This document shows, in pieces, positions 22,985-34,040 of a stretch of 64,000 nt of DNA. The translations under genes were made by a program, and so were the position numbers. Origin of the DNA: Siphonodentalium dalli (Eukaryota > Mollusca > Scaphopoda > Gadilida > Siphonodentaliidae); contig CP136065.1 in assembly GCA_032622095.1 (NCBI GenBank), forward strand, positions 22,126,134 through 22,190,133, read 5' to 3'. Within the stretch, counting starts at the first letter, position 1. Every line of letters begins with the position of its first letter. Under the pieces are notes generated by a model. It was not told where the DNA came from. It worked only from the letters and a program-made list of their open reading frames with translations, and ran no database searches.

Positions 22985-23815
22985 CCCCATGGGGGAGATT
23001 CCCACTTCGCTGATGGCGTGGATTTCGGGTCAGGTGTGACTAATCCGTTCTTCAAAGAGATGCCGCTAAGTATGTGTTCAGGTGGTGTAGCTGGGGTAGT
23101 TTAGGGTTTGTTGGGCTGATTTGTGTTTTCGTTGGTTTCAGAGAAGACAATTTTAGATACTTTGAATTGAACATTTTGATTTATCTTAAGAGTTAAGATA
23201 ATATATAGTTAACAAAACGAATAACATACATTCTAAATAGTAACTTGGACAAAATATATTACATAAATTACAGGCAACAATAAAAACATAATTTTACTAT
23301 TGGACTCTATTAACGACCGTTGATGTTGGAAACGTTATCTAGGAATGCCATAATGTCGATTTCGCCCTCTCCCAGAACTCTCTTGAAGTGGCCCAGTGAG
23401 TTGTCGATAGCCCTGTATATTCGGCGTCGAGGTGGCACCTTTCCACCGCCATTCAGCTGAAGAATTGTTGATTCAGATACATGTATGGTGTATAACTGAT
23501 GGAATAGCTTTGGTGATTTTTCAAATGTCCCGTCGCAGCAGTATGTGGGGGCGTCGTTGGGCAGTTGCAAGCTCGAAGTTGTTGCGAATACCATCATTTT
23601 GTTGCTGTCACCGTCAGAACCTAAAAGAAAATTGTCACCAGTATTTTGTTGGTACAACCGCATGGGGTATCAAAACGGATAGTGACTTGGGCTCAACTTA
23701 ACACTGTTAGCTAAGAATCACACCTCACCAGTACCCTAATCCGCCCACTACCGCGATGTTTATTTAAGCAGATCGGCGAAGTGGGAATAACCCCCCATGA
23801 GTACTTCGGAAAAAA
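22985..23815 (-). mobile_element. Internally deleted Mutator-like element
   Basis: catgggggagattcccactt, then cgctgat (about 22988), matches the reverse complement of 23770-23808 (catggggggttattcccact, then tcgccgat), giving diverged TIRs. Between them, on the minus strand, is the transposase remnant at 23310-23663. The pairing was found by eye; a 9-bp target duplication could not be confirmed. Confidence 0.5.
23310..23663 (-). pseudogene. MULE transposase remnant
   Basis: A 117-codon minus-strand frame reads DNFLLGSDGDSNKMMVFATT, then SSLQLPNDAPTYCCDGTFEK, then SPKLFHQLYTIHV. This is the start of the MULE transposase domain of the FLYWCH-type elements common in invertebrates, with the first catalytic Asp in the C-DGTF context. 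After about 55 residues the sequence jumps to a C-terminal-like tail (KVPPRRRIYRAIDNSLGHFK), so most of the DDE domain is deleted. It cannot be an active transposase. Family call rests on the pattern FATT..L..DGTF..P..F.QLYTIH. Confidence 0.65.
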
Positions 23816-23819
23816 ATCT

Positions 23820-24175
23820 TACAGTATTGCCTTAAATAATCGACTCCTTAACCAAAGCAGAATTATCGGTAATTTTTCAGGATTTAGTCGGAAATATGGC
23901 TTGTTGCCATTCATCGGAAAGCTATCATGGTGCTTTAGAAAATTTTGTCATGATGCATAATTTTGTCTGAGTTTTATTCCTACATTTTTTGGTCAATTTT
24001 TTAAAAACTTGGCACAGTTATTTAGTACCATGGGAACCTGTGCACCTGCGATTATGAGGCCCGTCAGACTTTATTTTTGGATTTACCTGCCTTTTTCGAC
24101 TTTATCTGAATTGCCATTCAGCGGAAAGCTCTCAGTGAGCAACAAGCCATATTTCCAACTAAATCCTGAAAAAAA
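23820..24175. mobile_element. MITE family C, interrupted copy
   Basis: The left arm (taatcgactccttaaccaaa, cagcagaattatcggtaatt, gatttagtcggaaatatggc) is at 23838-23910. The right arm (caacaagccatatttccaac, taaatcctgaaaa) is at 24142-24174. Between them is the acttggca..accatgggaacctg repeat (24005-24070). Confidence 0.6.
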
Positions 24176-24687
24176 ATGAATAATAAACATGAATAAACAA
24201 GAAAGAAATGATATAATTACAAACATGCCATCTACTTATAGCGTGGCATACTATTGCATCTTCTCCTTATTTAGACTTCAAAACTTACCAGATACAACTA
24301 GATATAATTGTAAATTCCTTATTTGGCAAGTGACATAATTATAACATCTTGCGAGAAAAATACTCACTGGATATATAAAATTTGATCTCTTTGCAAAAAC
24401 CATTCCATTAGGTAATGTAAACATGTTCTGTCTGATCATTACCCAATCATGCATTAACGTACATTAGCCATATTTTGCACTGACAATGGGTAGTATGGGT
24501 TGATTATTGTGATTTGAATGAGATTGCTGCACACATGCCACCAAGAATTTTATCTCCGCCTTCCACAGCGCCCCCTATAAACAATGCAGTGAAAGTGGAA
24601 AATCTTCGATTGACTACGGCAGATTCTGAGTGTTTGTTCATATACAAATTTCTAGATCTTTTTTGGCTTTTATTTACATAACATAGC
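24176..24687. other. Intronic sequence, no gene seen
   Basis: AT-rich sequence without recognisable repeats or domains. The minus-strand frame 24504-24833 spans the border of the next element and has no domain. Confidence 0.4.
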
Positions 24688-26091
24688 CAGGGTTTCCGCC
24701 AGGCCAGCTGCGGGTCCGTCCCACAGACCCATTCCCCTCGCAGATGATCTGTTTGATTCATACATGTACCAAAAGTCAGTAGCAATATGTCATAAAAAAT
24801 CCGGCTGCAACGGAAGTTTGGGAGGTTAAACAATACTGGTGAAAAAGCGGATCAATTGAGCACAGTGTGTTACCAGTACAGCGTAACCCTTTGAAATCAA
24901 AGCGCCAAAACTACAACGTAATCTTTGGTGTGCATTGAAATAATGACGTTATATACAGCGTAATAAATGTCGCGGTAACATCAAAGAATGTCGGACTGCT
25001 GAGTACGGATATTATTTTGCACGGGATTTCTGTGGTTGAAACTACTCACGCTCGGAGATCCCGTGCTATGGTACGATTACATAATTTGACCAAAGAATGC
25101 CGAATTGCTGAGTTAGGCAGAGTAGGGATCAACATACGCCAACAGGCGGTTCTCCTACCAAAGGAGGTATCTACCTCCGAGATCCCGTGCTATCGTACTG
25201 TTATAATACGGAACCTGTCCCAAATCAGTCTTTATAGCGGGAATTCATAGTGACAAAATCATTCATTTGACCCATATTACATGCATGGAGGATAAACACA
25301 AAAAACATACCCCCTCCCCAATATGGAGATAAAGTCAAAGTATGGTCAATAATAGTTTCGTTGTCCCGCCTGGGTACCCAAACACAAACAACGGCGCGCA
25401 CATGTTCCCATTTCCCGACAAAACTCAATTATATTTTATAACACGTTGGCTAAAACTCTATAGAAGCGGTCGTCAGTTGTTGGACTAATCCAGACTATTG
25501 ACAAGCTATGCGTTCCGAGTTTGAAAGATTTGGCTACCATTCATATTTCGCCGCTATAAATATCTCCTGCAGACAAACCCTGCAGTATATATGACGTCAC
25601 AGCGCACAAATAGTTTTATGATTGACAGAATACATGGAAAAATCAGTTTCATTTTCACGGAAGCTACTTGAAATTCTAGGAAATACTTAATTCAATTCTC
25701 CCAGCTAGGTAGTATTGGACAATGCATAGATGCTGTTTAGTGTTTAGTTTCATTATACCTGTCGGAATCTTATTGTAAATTTTTAAACACTGTAACTTGT
25801 AGCTTGATATAGTCTTCAATCAGACGGCAGTCTTACGTGTGTAATTACATGATTAATTATCTGGATACCATCAACAGAATTAATGCACCCCCGAAAAATG
25901 ATTGACTTGCGTAATATACGTAGCTTTGGATTGCTTTGTGGGACACTCAGGTGCAAGGAAATGGCTACTTTTCAGTGTTAAATCAGGTTAAATAACAATA
26001 TTTTCGCCTGACGGGACGAACCATGGTCATACCGTCGTGTTATGTGTTTCCCCAATACTGACTCATTAATTCCCCCTTGGCGGAAACCCTG
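24688..26091. mobile_element. TIR element, 1.4 kb, CAGGGTTTCCGCC ends
   Basis: The left end cagggtttccgccagg is inverted at the right end (ccttggcggaaaccctg). Both flanks show catagc (24682-24687 and 26092-26097), a possible 6-bp target duplication. CAGGG termini are common in hAT elements, but their usual duplication is 8 bp, so the superfamily is uncertain. The interior has no transposase. It includes two related segments of about 130 bp (near 24985-25085 and 25090-25210) sharing gagatcccgtgctat. Confidence 0.65.
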
Positions 26092-26105
26092 CATAGCATA
26101 CTAAT

Positions 26106-26330
26106 TTGAAAATAACAAATTATTTAAGTGTTATTTATGATTGGTACACCGTACGGACAACATACATATATGTCTATTTTGAAATATTCTTTCTGTTTAA
26201 AATGGCGAAATTAACAGATGTGATCATTTTAACTGCACATCTGCAATACACACCACGAAGGATGCCTATATCTTTAAAGTGTTTGATGCTGGCTGATTTC
26301 CAAAACTCCTGCTATTTCCAGGGGGGGGGG
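26106..26330 (+). repeat. Segment A of the tandem units, outlying copy
   Basis: attggtacaccgtacggaca through gatttccaaaactcctgcta matches 29310-29490 and 31960-32140, where it forms the leading part of units 2 and 4. It is followed by a G-run (about 26321-26330). Confidence 0.7.
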
Positions 26331-27952
26331 TCTGCAAACAAATTATGTATATAGGGCCGGGGTGGGTGGGTGGTCCAGAGGCGGACAAAATGGTGCTTGT
26401 AAATTTTTTCCAAAATGGTTTTTTTTCAAACAATTTACAAGTACTGACCATGTAATGTTGTTTGTAAGCATAATAGTACCATGCTTGTTGGTATAGGGCT
26501 ATATCTAAAGTGACTCTTTAGCCTCAGATTTAGCAACATTCTGGATTTCACAGTATCCCGGACCACTTCATAGTGGACCACCGTATTAACGTTCAGGAAA
26601 CTTATGATCAATGGAAGAAATATTTAGTAACAAAATTAATATATTACCCAGTTGTATTATCTGAATAAAAGTAATAAAACGAAAAAACTCTATCACAAAT
26701 TGGTTACTACATGGTGAATACTCAATGATGACTACTAGTAGATATAATTAACCTGATTGTTGCATAACATGAAATTGAAAAGGGTATCTCATAAATTTCT
26801 AATGTCTGAAATACTGTCTTGTTCTGGCATGTAATCAAATTCATTCCTTCTGGTTATTTCTCATCTTGAATGATTGCAAGTAATGTTAATTTGCAACAAT
26901 TATCCAAATAAAACTGAATTGGTTATGATGAATGACATTACTGTTTACTGCTCAGACAATCCCAAATGAAGGTGACGCTATCCTCATTGAATTTCCGAAC
27001 TTCATCTGGGAGCTTTACTGCTCAACAAGACGAAACTAAAATACTAATTGTATACTGTTATCACTTACAAATAGATGAACTGAAATAATGTGATGCATTC
27101 AGATGCATTCAGAAATGACATTCAATTCTTCATTCTGGTCTATCACGATACCAAACCACATCAAAATTTGACAACCGACACTTAACTTATATTTCAAAAA
27201 TTTTGTATGGACTGAATTTCATAAAGTTGAACAGGTCCCATAACTCTGGTAGGCATTGGTGGTCACAACCCGCGATATTATGCATATTCGTCCCCCAGTT
27301 CTGGTCCGTCACCATGTCATAGGGCATCAAATATGACAACTGACTATTGAGTTAAAATTCAAAATGTACGGACAGACGGCTCGAGACGTCAACTATATAC
27401 CCCCGACTAATATCGGGCAGTATAATAACCATATATCTATGTGTATACCTAACCAAAAAACAATTCCCCTCCCCACCCATCCCGTTGGATAAGACTAAAG
27501 AGTTCTTTGATCATGCACATATAATTGTGGAACCCCTGACCTGTTTACCACTATTTACACTGGCCAGTGTTCTCTGTCAGACACAACACACTCGATATAT
27601 TAAGGCTATAATGGGGTCTAGGGCAATTTGTGACATATAGTGTACCTACACAATGCCTAATTAATAGTGTTGTTAGATACTTAAAACACCAGGAAACACA
27701 TGGAAATACAGTATATTTTTCGTTTTTCTGATCTGTGTTTACAAATTAGTAAGGCAGTTAACACAGTTATTGAAGAACGGCTTAAAAAAAACTCTGAAAT
27801 TTTGATAAAAACATGAGAAACGGGGGGTGGGTCCCCAAAAGTTTGGAGGAAAAAAATATTGTTTTTGCAAAAATGGGGTGGTGAGTCCCTCGAGGTCGGA
27901 AAAACACTTTTTGGGCCCTATATGTGCAATTTTTTTTCTCCAGACCACCCCC
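26331..27952. other. Intronic sequence, no gene seen
   Basis: AT-rich, non-coding. Two homopolymer-rich stretches (about 27785-27950) create short frames on both strands. No domain or repeat family was recognised with confidence. Confidence 0.4.
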
Positions 27953-28046
27953 TGCTATTTCTACAATAAAATATCAAATATCTCAAAACCCTTTTCAAAT
28001 TTATGGATTTTAATAATGTGATACATTGTTGGAAGGGTTTGTAAAT

Positions 28047-28115
28047 CAAGCCTCGAAATATTGTGTCTTGACATTTGCAGAATGAGGTCCCCAGAGGGTG
28101 AATTTAGCAGGCTAG
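28047..28115 (+). mobile_element. MITE left half in unit 1
   Basis: caagcctcgaaatattgtgt, then cttgacatttgcagaatgag, aligns to the left TIR and first hairpin arm of the MITE at 60186. It ends at GGCTAG (28110-28115); the rest of the MITE resumes at 28990 with GGCTAGCATCACC. Equivalent left halves are at about 29615-29690 (unit 2) and 32270-32340 (unit 4). Confidence 0.75.
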
Positions 28116-28518
28116 TATCAGACTCACTATTATATAGTTATGTGCATCTGAAGTTTCTGAGACTGGATCTTCACAGGTGTTGATGTTGCATGAGGGCTAT
28201 ATTATTACTGATAAAATTGTCTATTACTTGAGTATTTTACCATTTCAAACTGTTTGTTTGGATTGTGATGTATCATACTTTATTGTTTAATTAACCATTG
28301 TCATGCTCCATAGTTATTTCACATGTCATTTCTCAAATCTCAACGAGAGTAATGAATGGCTGGCGGAAAACTTATCGAAAAGGACACTAAAATTTGTCCA
28401 CTAGCTGCCCTAGTCTAAACTGAAACCCTGACTCAGGAGTCTATCCATAATAATTTAAGCCTGTTAGCCACCAATATGTATCTCTGATACTGTGATAAAC
28501 TTTTTGTTAATTGTTCAG

Positions 28519-28614
28519 TGTCTAAGAAGACTGTGACAACACAAGCTCCAGTTACAACCACGAAAGCCCCAACAACAACAACGAAACCTCCAACAACAAC
28601 CACGAAAGCCCCAG
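28519..28614 (+). CDS. Thr/Pro-rich exon, unit 1 (fused to downstream block)
   Basis: An acceptor (gttaattgttcag) precedes codons giving V-SKKTVTTQAPVTTTKAP followed by TTTTKPP and TTTTKAP heptads. It is 96 bp, phase 1 in and phase 1 out, so it can be included or skipped without a frameshift. In units 2-4 the exon is followed by a 76-nt segment starting GT and ending AG; here that segment is missing exactly. The frame therefore reads directly into ACNSGVIGFRCSLAW and a TGA. Thr/Pro arrays like this are usually O-glycosylated mucin stalks. Whether this copy is spliced as an internal or a terminal exon cannot be decided from sequence. Confidence 0.6.
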
Positions 28615-28989
28615 CTTGTAACTCAGGTGTTATCGGATTTCGTTGTTCTTTGGCATGGTGATAGCACAGGTTGCTGGAACAGATACCCACATACTACAGT
28701 TTTCATCCATTAATTTTTACCAAAATTACGGCCCTTGTTTGACACGGACATTTTTGAATTGAGGATTTGGGGGTATATAGTGGAGACCTTCGTCTGTTGA
28801 TCCTTCATAGTGCAGGTTTTGTCCTCATTTTTTTTCCAGAGTTATGGCCCTTTGCCAGAGATATGACCGGGGTTTGTTTTGTCCGCACTTTTTCCCCAGA
28901 ATTATGGCCCCTTTGCCAGATATATGACCCGGGATTAAACTGAGAGAATTGCCCCGGTATTACTTCATTTTCTCTCTAAATTCATAGTT

Positions 28990-29125
28990 GGCTAGCATCA
29001 CCATATTCACCCTCTGGACCTCATTCTGCTCAGGCCACAACTGGGAGACTGAGGATCAGATTGAAGTTACCCAGTTGAAATTGGTGATGTTCACCCATTA
29101 TAGTCCCCTGTATTATGCACTGTTA
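28990..29125 (+). mobile_element. MITE right part in unit 1
   Basis: ggctagcatcaccatattca, ccctctggacctcattctgc and the middle region through gttcacccattatagtcccc match 14092-14240 of the complete MITE. The copy is cut by the repeat F hairpin at 29126. Equivalent parts lie at 30365-30498, 31646-31779 and 33356-33489. Confidence 0.75.
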
Positions 29126-29830
29126 GTCGAGTTTATAAAAAACTCGACTTATGGATTGACGAGGGACGGGCGGGCGGGCGGCGGGCGGGCGGACCTAAAG
29201 AATGCCTTATAACTTTGACATTTGTGAATGGATTCAAACAAATTTTGGTATGTGAGTTGCTCCCAATGACTATTTACTGCCTGTAGAAAATTATTTAAGT
29301 GTTATTTATGATTGGTACACCGTAAGGACAACATACATATATGTCTATTTTGAAATATTCTTTCTGTTTATGGCGAAATTAACAGATGTGATTATTTTAA
29401 CTGCAAATCTGCAATACACACCACAAAGGATGCCCATATCTTTAAAGTGTTTGATGCTGGCTGATTTCCAAAACTCCTGCTATTTCTACAATAAAATAGC
29501 AAATATCTCATAACCCTTTCAGCGCCAAGTCTGATTTTTGTATCAACCCATATCTCCTTGATCATTTTTCAAATTTATGGATTTTAATAATGTGATACAA
29601 TGTTGGAAGGGTTTGTAAATCAAGCCTCGAAATATTGTGTCTTGACATTTGCAGAATGAGGTCCCCAGATGGTGAATTTAGCAGGCTAGTATCAGACTCA
29701 CTATTATATAATTATGTGCATCTGAAGTTTCTGAGACTGGATCTTCACAGGTGTTGATGTTGCATGAGGGTTAAATTATTACTGATAAAATTGTCTATTA
29801 CTTGTGTATTTTACCATTTCAAACTGTTTG

Positions 29831-29913
29831 AACAACCACGAAAGCTCCAACAACAACCACGAAAGCCCCAACAACAACCACGAAAGCTCCAACAACAACC
29901 ACGAAAGCTCCAG
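29831..29913 (+). pseudogene. Thr-rich exon remnant, unit 2
   Basis: This retains only TTKAP-type heptads. The acceptor and first codons are gone because a deletion joins aaactgtttg directly to aacaaccacg, removing about 700 bp relative to unit 4. The 76-nt GT...AG segment is present downstream (29914-29989). With no acceptor it is unlikely to be spliced in. Confidence 0.7.
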
Positions 29914-31014
29914 GTTTTGCTCATTAATATTTACCAGAGTTAAAGCTCTTGTTTGACTTGTGAATTTTGTGTCCAAAAGAACATTTCAGCTTGTAACTCA
30001 GGTGTTATCGGATTTCGTTGTTCTTTGGCATGGTGATAGCACAGGTTGCTGGAACAGATACCCACATACTACAGTTTTCATCCATTAATTTTTACCAAAA
30101 TTACGGCCCTTGTTTGACATGGACATTTTTGAATTGAGAATTTGTGGGTATATAGTGGAGACCTTCGTCTGTTGATCCTTCATAGTGCAGGTTTTGTCCT
30201 CATTTTTTTCCAGAGTTATGGCCCTTTGCCAAATATATGACCCGGGGTTTGTTTTGTCCGCACTTTTTCCCCAGAATTATGGCCCCTTTGCCAGAGATAT
30301 GACCCGGGATTAAACTGAGAGAATTGCCCCGGTATTACTTCATTTTCTCTCTAAATTCATAGTTGGCTAGCATCACCATATTCACCTTCTGGACCTCATT
30401 CAGCTCAGGCCACAACTGGGAGACTGAGGATCAGATTGAAGTTACCCAGTTGAAATTGGTGATGTTCACCCATTATAGTCCCCTGTATTATGCATTGTTA
30501 GTCGAGTTTATAAAAAACTCGACTTATGGTTTGACGAGGGACGGGCGAGCGGGCGGCGGGCGGGCGGACCTAAAGAATGCCTTATAACTTTGACATTTGT
30601 GAATGGATTCAAACAAATTTTGGTATGTGAGTTGCTCCCAATGACTAATTACTGCCTGTAGAAAATGGGTCACGTCTGATCTTTTTGTTGCCAATTTGTT
30701 GGCAATCTTGTTACATTAGATTCCAACTAACTCATCATAAAAGTCTTTTTTTAGTCGAGTTTATAAAAAACTCGACTTATGGTTTGACGAGGGACGGTTG
30801 GCGGGCGGGCGGCATTTTTTTTCACCGTTAGTTTTTCAACGAGATTAATGAATGGCTGGCGGAAAATTTATCGAAAAGGACACTAAAATTTGTCCACTAG
30901 CTGCCCTAGTCTAAACTGAAACCCTGACTCAGGAGTCTATCCATAATAATTTAAGCCTGTTAGCCACCAATATGTATCTCTGATACTGTGATACACTTTT
31001 TGTTAATTTTTCAG

Positions 31015-31194
31015 TGTCTAAGAAGACTGTGACAACACAAGCTCCAGTTACAACCACAAAAGCCCCAACAACAACCACGAAACCTCCAACAACAACCACG
31101 AAAGCCCCAACAACAACCACGAAAGCTCCAACAACAACCACGAAAGCCCCAACAACAACCACGAAAGCTCCAACAACAACCACGAAAGCTCCAG
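31015..31194 (+). CDS. Thr/Pro-rich mucin-like exon, unit 3
   Basis: The acceptor tttgttaatttttcag precedes 180 bp encoding 60 residues: V-SKKTVTTQAPVTTTKAP, then six TTTTKAP-type heptads (one is TTTTKPP). It is followed by a plausible donor (CCAG|gttttg). Phase 1-1 matches both the SEA exon at 22187-22446 and the MAM exon at 60669. The antisense strand is also open through the array, but those frames (Gly/Val- or Leu/Trp-rich) are shadows. The 21-bp DNA period makes repeat number prone to slippage. The likely product is an O-glycosylated stalk between SEA and MAM. Confidence 0.75.
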
Positions 31195-31270
31195 GTTTTG
31201 CTCATTAATATTTACCAGAGTTAAAGCTCTTGTTTGACTTGTGAATTTTGTGTCCAAAAGAACATTTCAG
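31195..31270 (+). other. 76-nt GT...AG segment (candidate mini-intron)
   Basis: It runs from gttttgctcattaatattta to ccaaaagaacatttcag. Identical-length copies lie at 29914-29989 and 32923-32998. Unit 1 lacks it precisely. Branch and pyrimidine signals are weak, so it may be a real short intron or simply a segment removed at a CAG/CAG microhomology. Confidence 0.45.
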
Positions 31271-31320
31271 CTTGTAACTCAGGTGTTATCGGATTTCGTT
31301 GTTCTTTGGCATGGTTATAG
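31271..31320 (+). CDS. Possible alternative terminal exon
   Basis: If the 76-nt segment is spliced, the phase-1 G joins here to read ACNSGVIGFRCSLAWL and a stop. The equivalents in units 1, 2 and 4 end one codon earlier at TGA. This would give a short SEA/Thr-stalk product with a two-Cys tail. The frame is only about 16 codons, so its openness has little statistical weight, and no clear polyadenylation signal was noted close by. Confidence 0.25.
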
Positions 31321-32742
31321 CACAGGTTGCTTGAACAGATACCCACATACTACAGTTTTCATCCATTAATTTTTACCAAAATTACGGCCCTTGTTTGACA
31401 TGGACATTTTTGAATTGAGGATTTGGGGGTATATAGTGGAGACCTTCGTCTGTTGATCCTTCATAGTACAGGTTTTGTCCTCATTTTTTTCCAGAGTTAT
31501 GGCCCATTGCCAGAGATATGACCCGGGGTTTGATTTGTCCGCACTTTTTTCCCAGAATTATGGCCCCTTTGCCAGAGATATGACCCGGGATTAAACTGAG
31601 AGAATTATCCCAGTATTACTTCATTTTCTCTCTAAATTCATAGTTGGCTAGCATCACCATATTCACCCTCTGGGCCGCATTCTGCTCAGGCCACAACTGG
31701 GAGACTGAGGATCAGATTGAAGTTACCCAGTTGAAATTGGTGATGTTCACCCATTATAGTCCCCTGTATTATGCATTGTTAGTCGAGTTTATAAAAAACT
31801 CGACTTATGGTTTGACGAGGGACGGTTGGCAGGCGGGCGGCGGGCGGACCTAAAGAATGCCTTATAACTTTGACATTTGTGAATGGATTCAAACAAATTT
31901 TGGTATGTGAGTTGCTCCCAATGACTATTTACTGCATGTATATATTATTGAAGTTTTATTATTGGTACACCGTAAGGACAACATACATATATGTCTATTT
32001 TGAAATATTCTTTCTGTTTATGGCGAAATTAACAGATGTGACTATTTTAACTGCAAATCTGCAATACACACCACGAAGGATGCCCATATCTTTAAAGTGT
32101 TTGATGCTGGCTGATTTCCAAAACTCCTGCTATTTCTACAATAAAATAGCAAATATCTCATAACCCTTTCAGTGCCAAGTCTGATTTTTGTATCAACCCA
32201 TATCTCCTTGATCATTTTTCAAATTTATGGATTTTAATAATGTGATACATTGTTGGAAGGGTTTGTAAATCAAGCCTCGAAATATTGTGTCTTGACATTT
32301 GCAGAATGAGGTCACCAGAGGGTGAATTTAGCAGGCTAGTATCATACTCACTATTATATAATTATGTGCATCTGAAGTATCTGAGACTGGATCTTCACAG
32401 GTGTTGATGTTGCATGAGGGCTAAATTATTACTGATAAAATTGTCTATTACTTGTGTATTTTACCATTTCAAACTGTTTGTTTGGATTGTGATCTATCAT
32501 ACTTTATTGTTTAATTAACCCTTGTCATGCTCCATAGTTATTTCACATGTCATTTCTCAAATCTCAACGAGAGTAATGAATGGCTGGCGGAAAATTTATC
32601 GAAAAGGACACTAAAATTTGTCCACTAGCTGCCCTAGTCTAAACTGAAACCCTGACTCAGGAGTCTATCCATAATAATTTAAGCCTGTTAGCCACCAATA
32701 TGTATCTCTGATACTGTGATACACTTTTTGTTAATTTTTCAG

Positions 32743-32922
32743 TGTCTAAGAAGACTGTGACAACACAAGCTCCAGTTACAACCACGAAAGCCCCAACAAC
32801 AACCACGAAAGCTCCAACAACAACCACGAAAGCCCCAACAACAACCACGGAAGCTCCAACAACAACCACGAAAGCCCCAACAACAACCACGAAAGCTCCA
32901 ACAACAACCACGAAAGCTCCAG
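32743..32922 (+). CDS. Thr/Pro-rich mucin-like exon, unit 4
   Basis: Same structure and length as the unit 3 exon (180 bp, 60 residues, phase 1-1), with the acceptor ttaatttttcag and donor CCAG|gttttt. It begins V-SKKTVTTQAPVTTTKAP and continues with TTTTKAP heptads, one changed to TTTTEAP. Being intact with full borders, it and unit 3 are the best candidates for expressed stalk exons. Either or both could be joined in frame between the SEA and MAM exons, so stalk length may vary by splicing. Confidence 0.75.
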
Positions 32923-33719
32923 GTTTTTCTCATTAATATTTACCAGAGTTAAAGCTCTTGTTTGACTTGTGAATTTTGTGTCCAAAAGAACATTTCAGCT
33001 TGTATCTCAGGTGTTATCGGATTTCGTTGTTCTTTGGCATGGTGATAGCACAGGTTGCTGGAACAGATACCCACATACTACAGTTTTCATCCATTAATTT
33101 TTACCAAAATTACGGCCCTTGTTTGACATGGACATTTTTGAATTGAGAATTTGAGGGTATATAGTGGAGACCTTCGTCTGTTGATCCTTCATAGTGCAGG
33201 TTTTGTCCTCATTTTTTTCCAGAGTTATGGCCCTTTGCCAAATATATGACCCACTTTTTTCCCAGAATTATGCCCCCTTTGCCAGAGATATGACCCGGGA
33301 TTAAACTGAGAGAATTGCCCCAGTATTACTTCATTTTCTCTCTAAATTCATAGTTGGCTAGCATCACCATATTCACCCTCTGGGCCTCATTCTGCTCAGG
33401 CCACAACTGGGATACTGAGGATCAGATTGAAGTTACCCAGTTGAAATTGGTGATGTTCACCCATTATAGTCCCCTGTATTATGCATTGTTAGTCGAGTTT
33501 ATAAAAAACTCGACTTATGGTTTGACGAGGGACGGTTGGCAGGCGGGCGGCGTGCGGGCGGACCTAAAGAATGCCTTATAACTTTGACATTTATGAACGG
33601 ATTCAAAACAATTGTGTATGTGAGTTGCTCCCAATGACTATTTGCTGCCTGTAGAAAATGGGTCACGTCTGAACTTTTTGACAAGAGTTATCCATCTTTG
33701 ATGACTTTTTTGCATTTTT

Positions 33720-34040
33720 TTCACCTTTAGCGCGATAACTGAATAAAATTTTAAATAATTCAAACCATATTTGATATATGAGTCTCTTGCAACAATATCT
33801 CGGACGAGTTCGAAAACCAGGGCCAGGGATGTCCGAATTTTTTCCTCGGAGTTATGGGCCTTAGTTTGTCTATTTTTCGCATTTATTTCACCGTAGCACG
33901 ATAACTGAATAGAATATTAACTGATTCGAACCATATTTGATATATGAGAGTCTTGCAACAATATCTCGGACGAGTTCGAAAACCAGGTTGTCCGAATTTT
34001 TTCCCCGAAGTTATGGGCCTTAGTTTGTTTATTAAATGTT
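33720..34040 (+). repeat. Repeat F subunits (two copies)
   Basis: gataactgaataaaatttta, tatttgatatatgagtctct, acgagttcgaaaacc and gttatgggccttagtttgtc recur at about 33735-33870 and 33900-34030. This is the roughly 170-bp subunit of repeat F, continuing the copy whose hairpin lies at 33490. Confidence 0.7.

Larger units (their letters stand above)
27953..33660 (+). repeat. Four tandem units carrying the Thr-rich exon
   Basis: Blocks recur in order: ctatttctacaataaaata; MITE left part (gcagaatgaggtccccaga to gcaggctag); intron plus Thr-rich exon; cttgtaactcaggtgttatc; MITE right part (ggctagcatcaccatattca onward); repeat F hairpin. Unit 1 is about 27953-29290, unit 2 about 29291-30670, unit 3 about 30830-31935 (lacking the first blocks), unit 4 about 31936-33660. 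Unit 2 has lost the 5' part of the exon and the sequence before it. Sequence identity is high, so amplification is recent. Confidence 0.9.

Noticed and set aside
30929-31257. Minus-strand Val/Gly-rich and Leu/Trp-rich frames across the Thr-rich exon (also 32657-32985)
   Set aside because: They are shadows of the 21-bp repeat on the coding strand. The splice borders support the plus strand.
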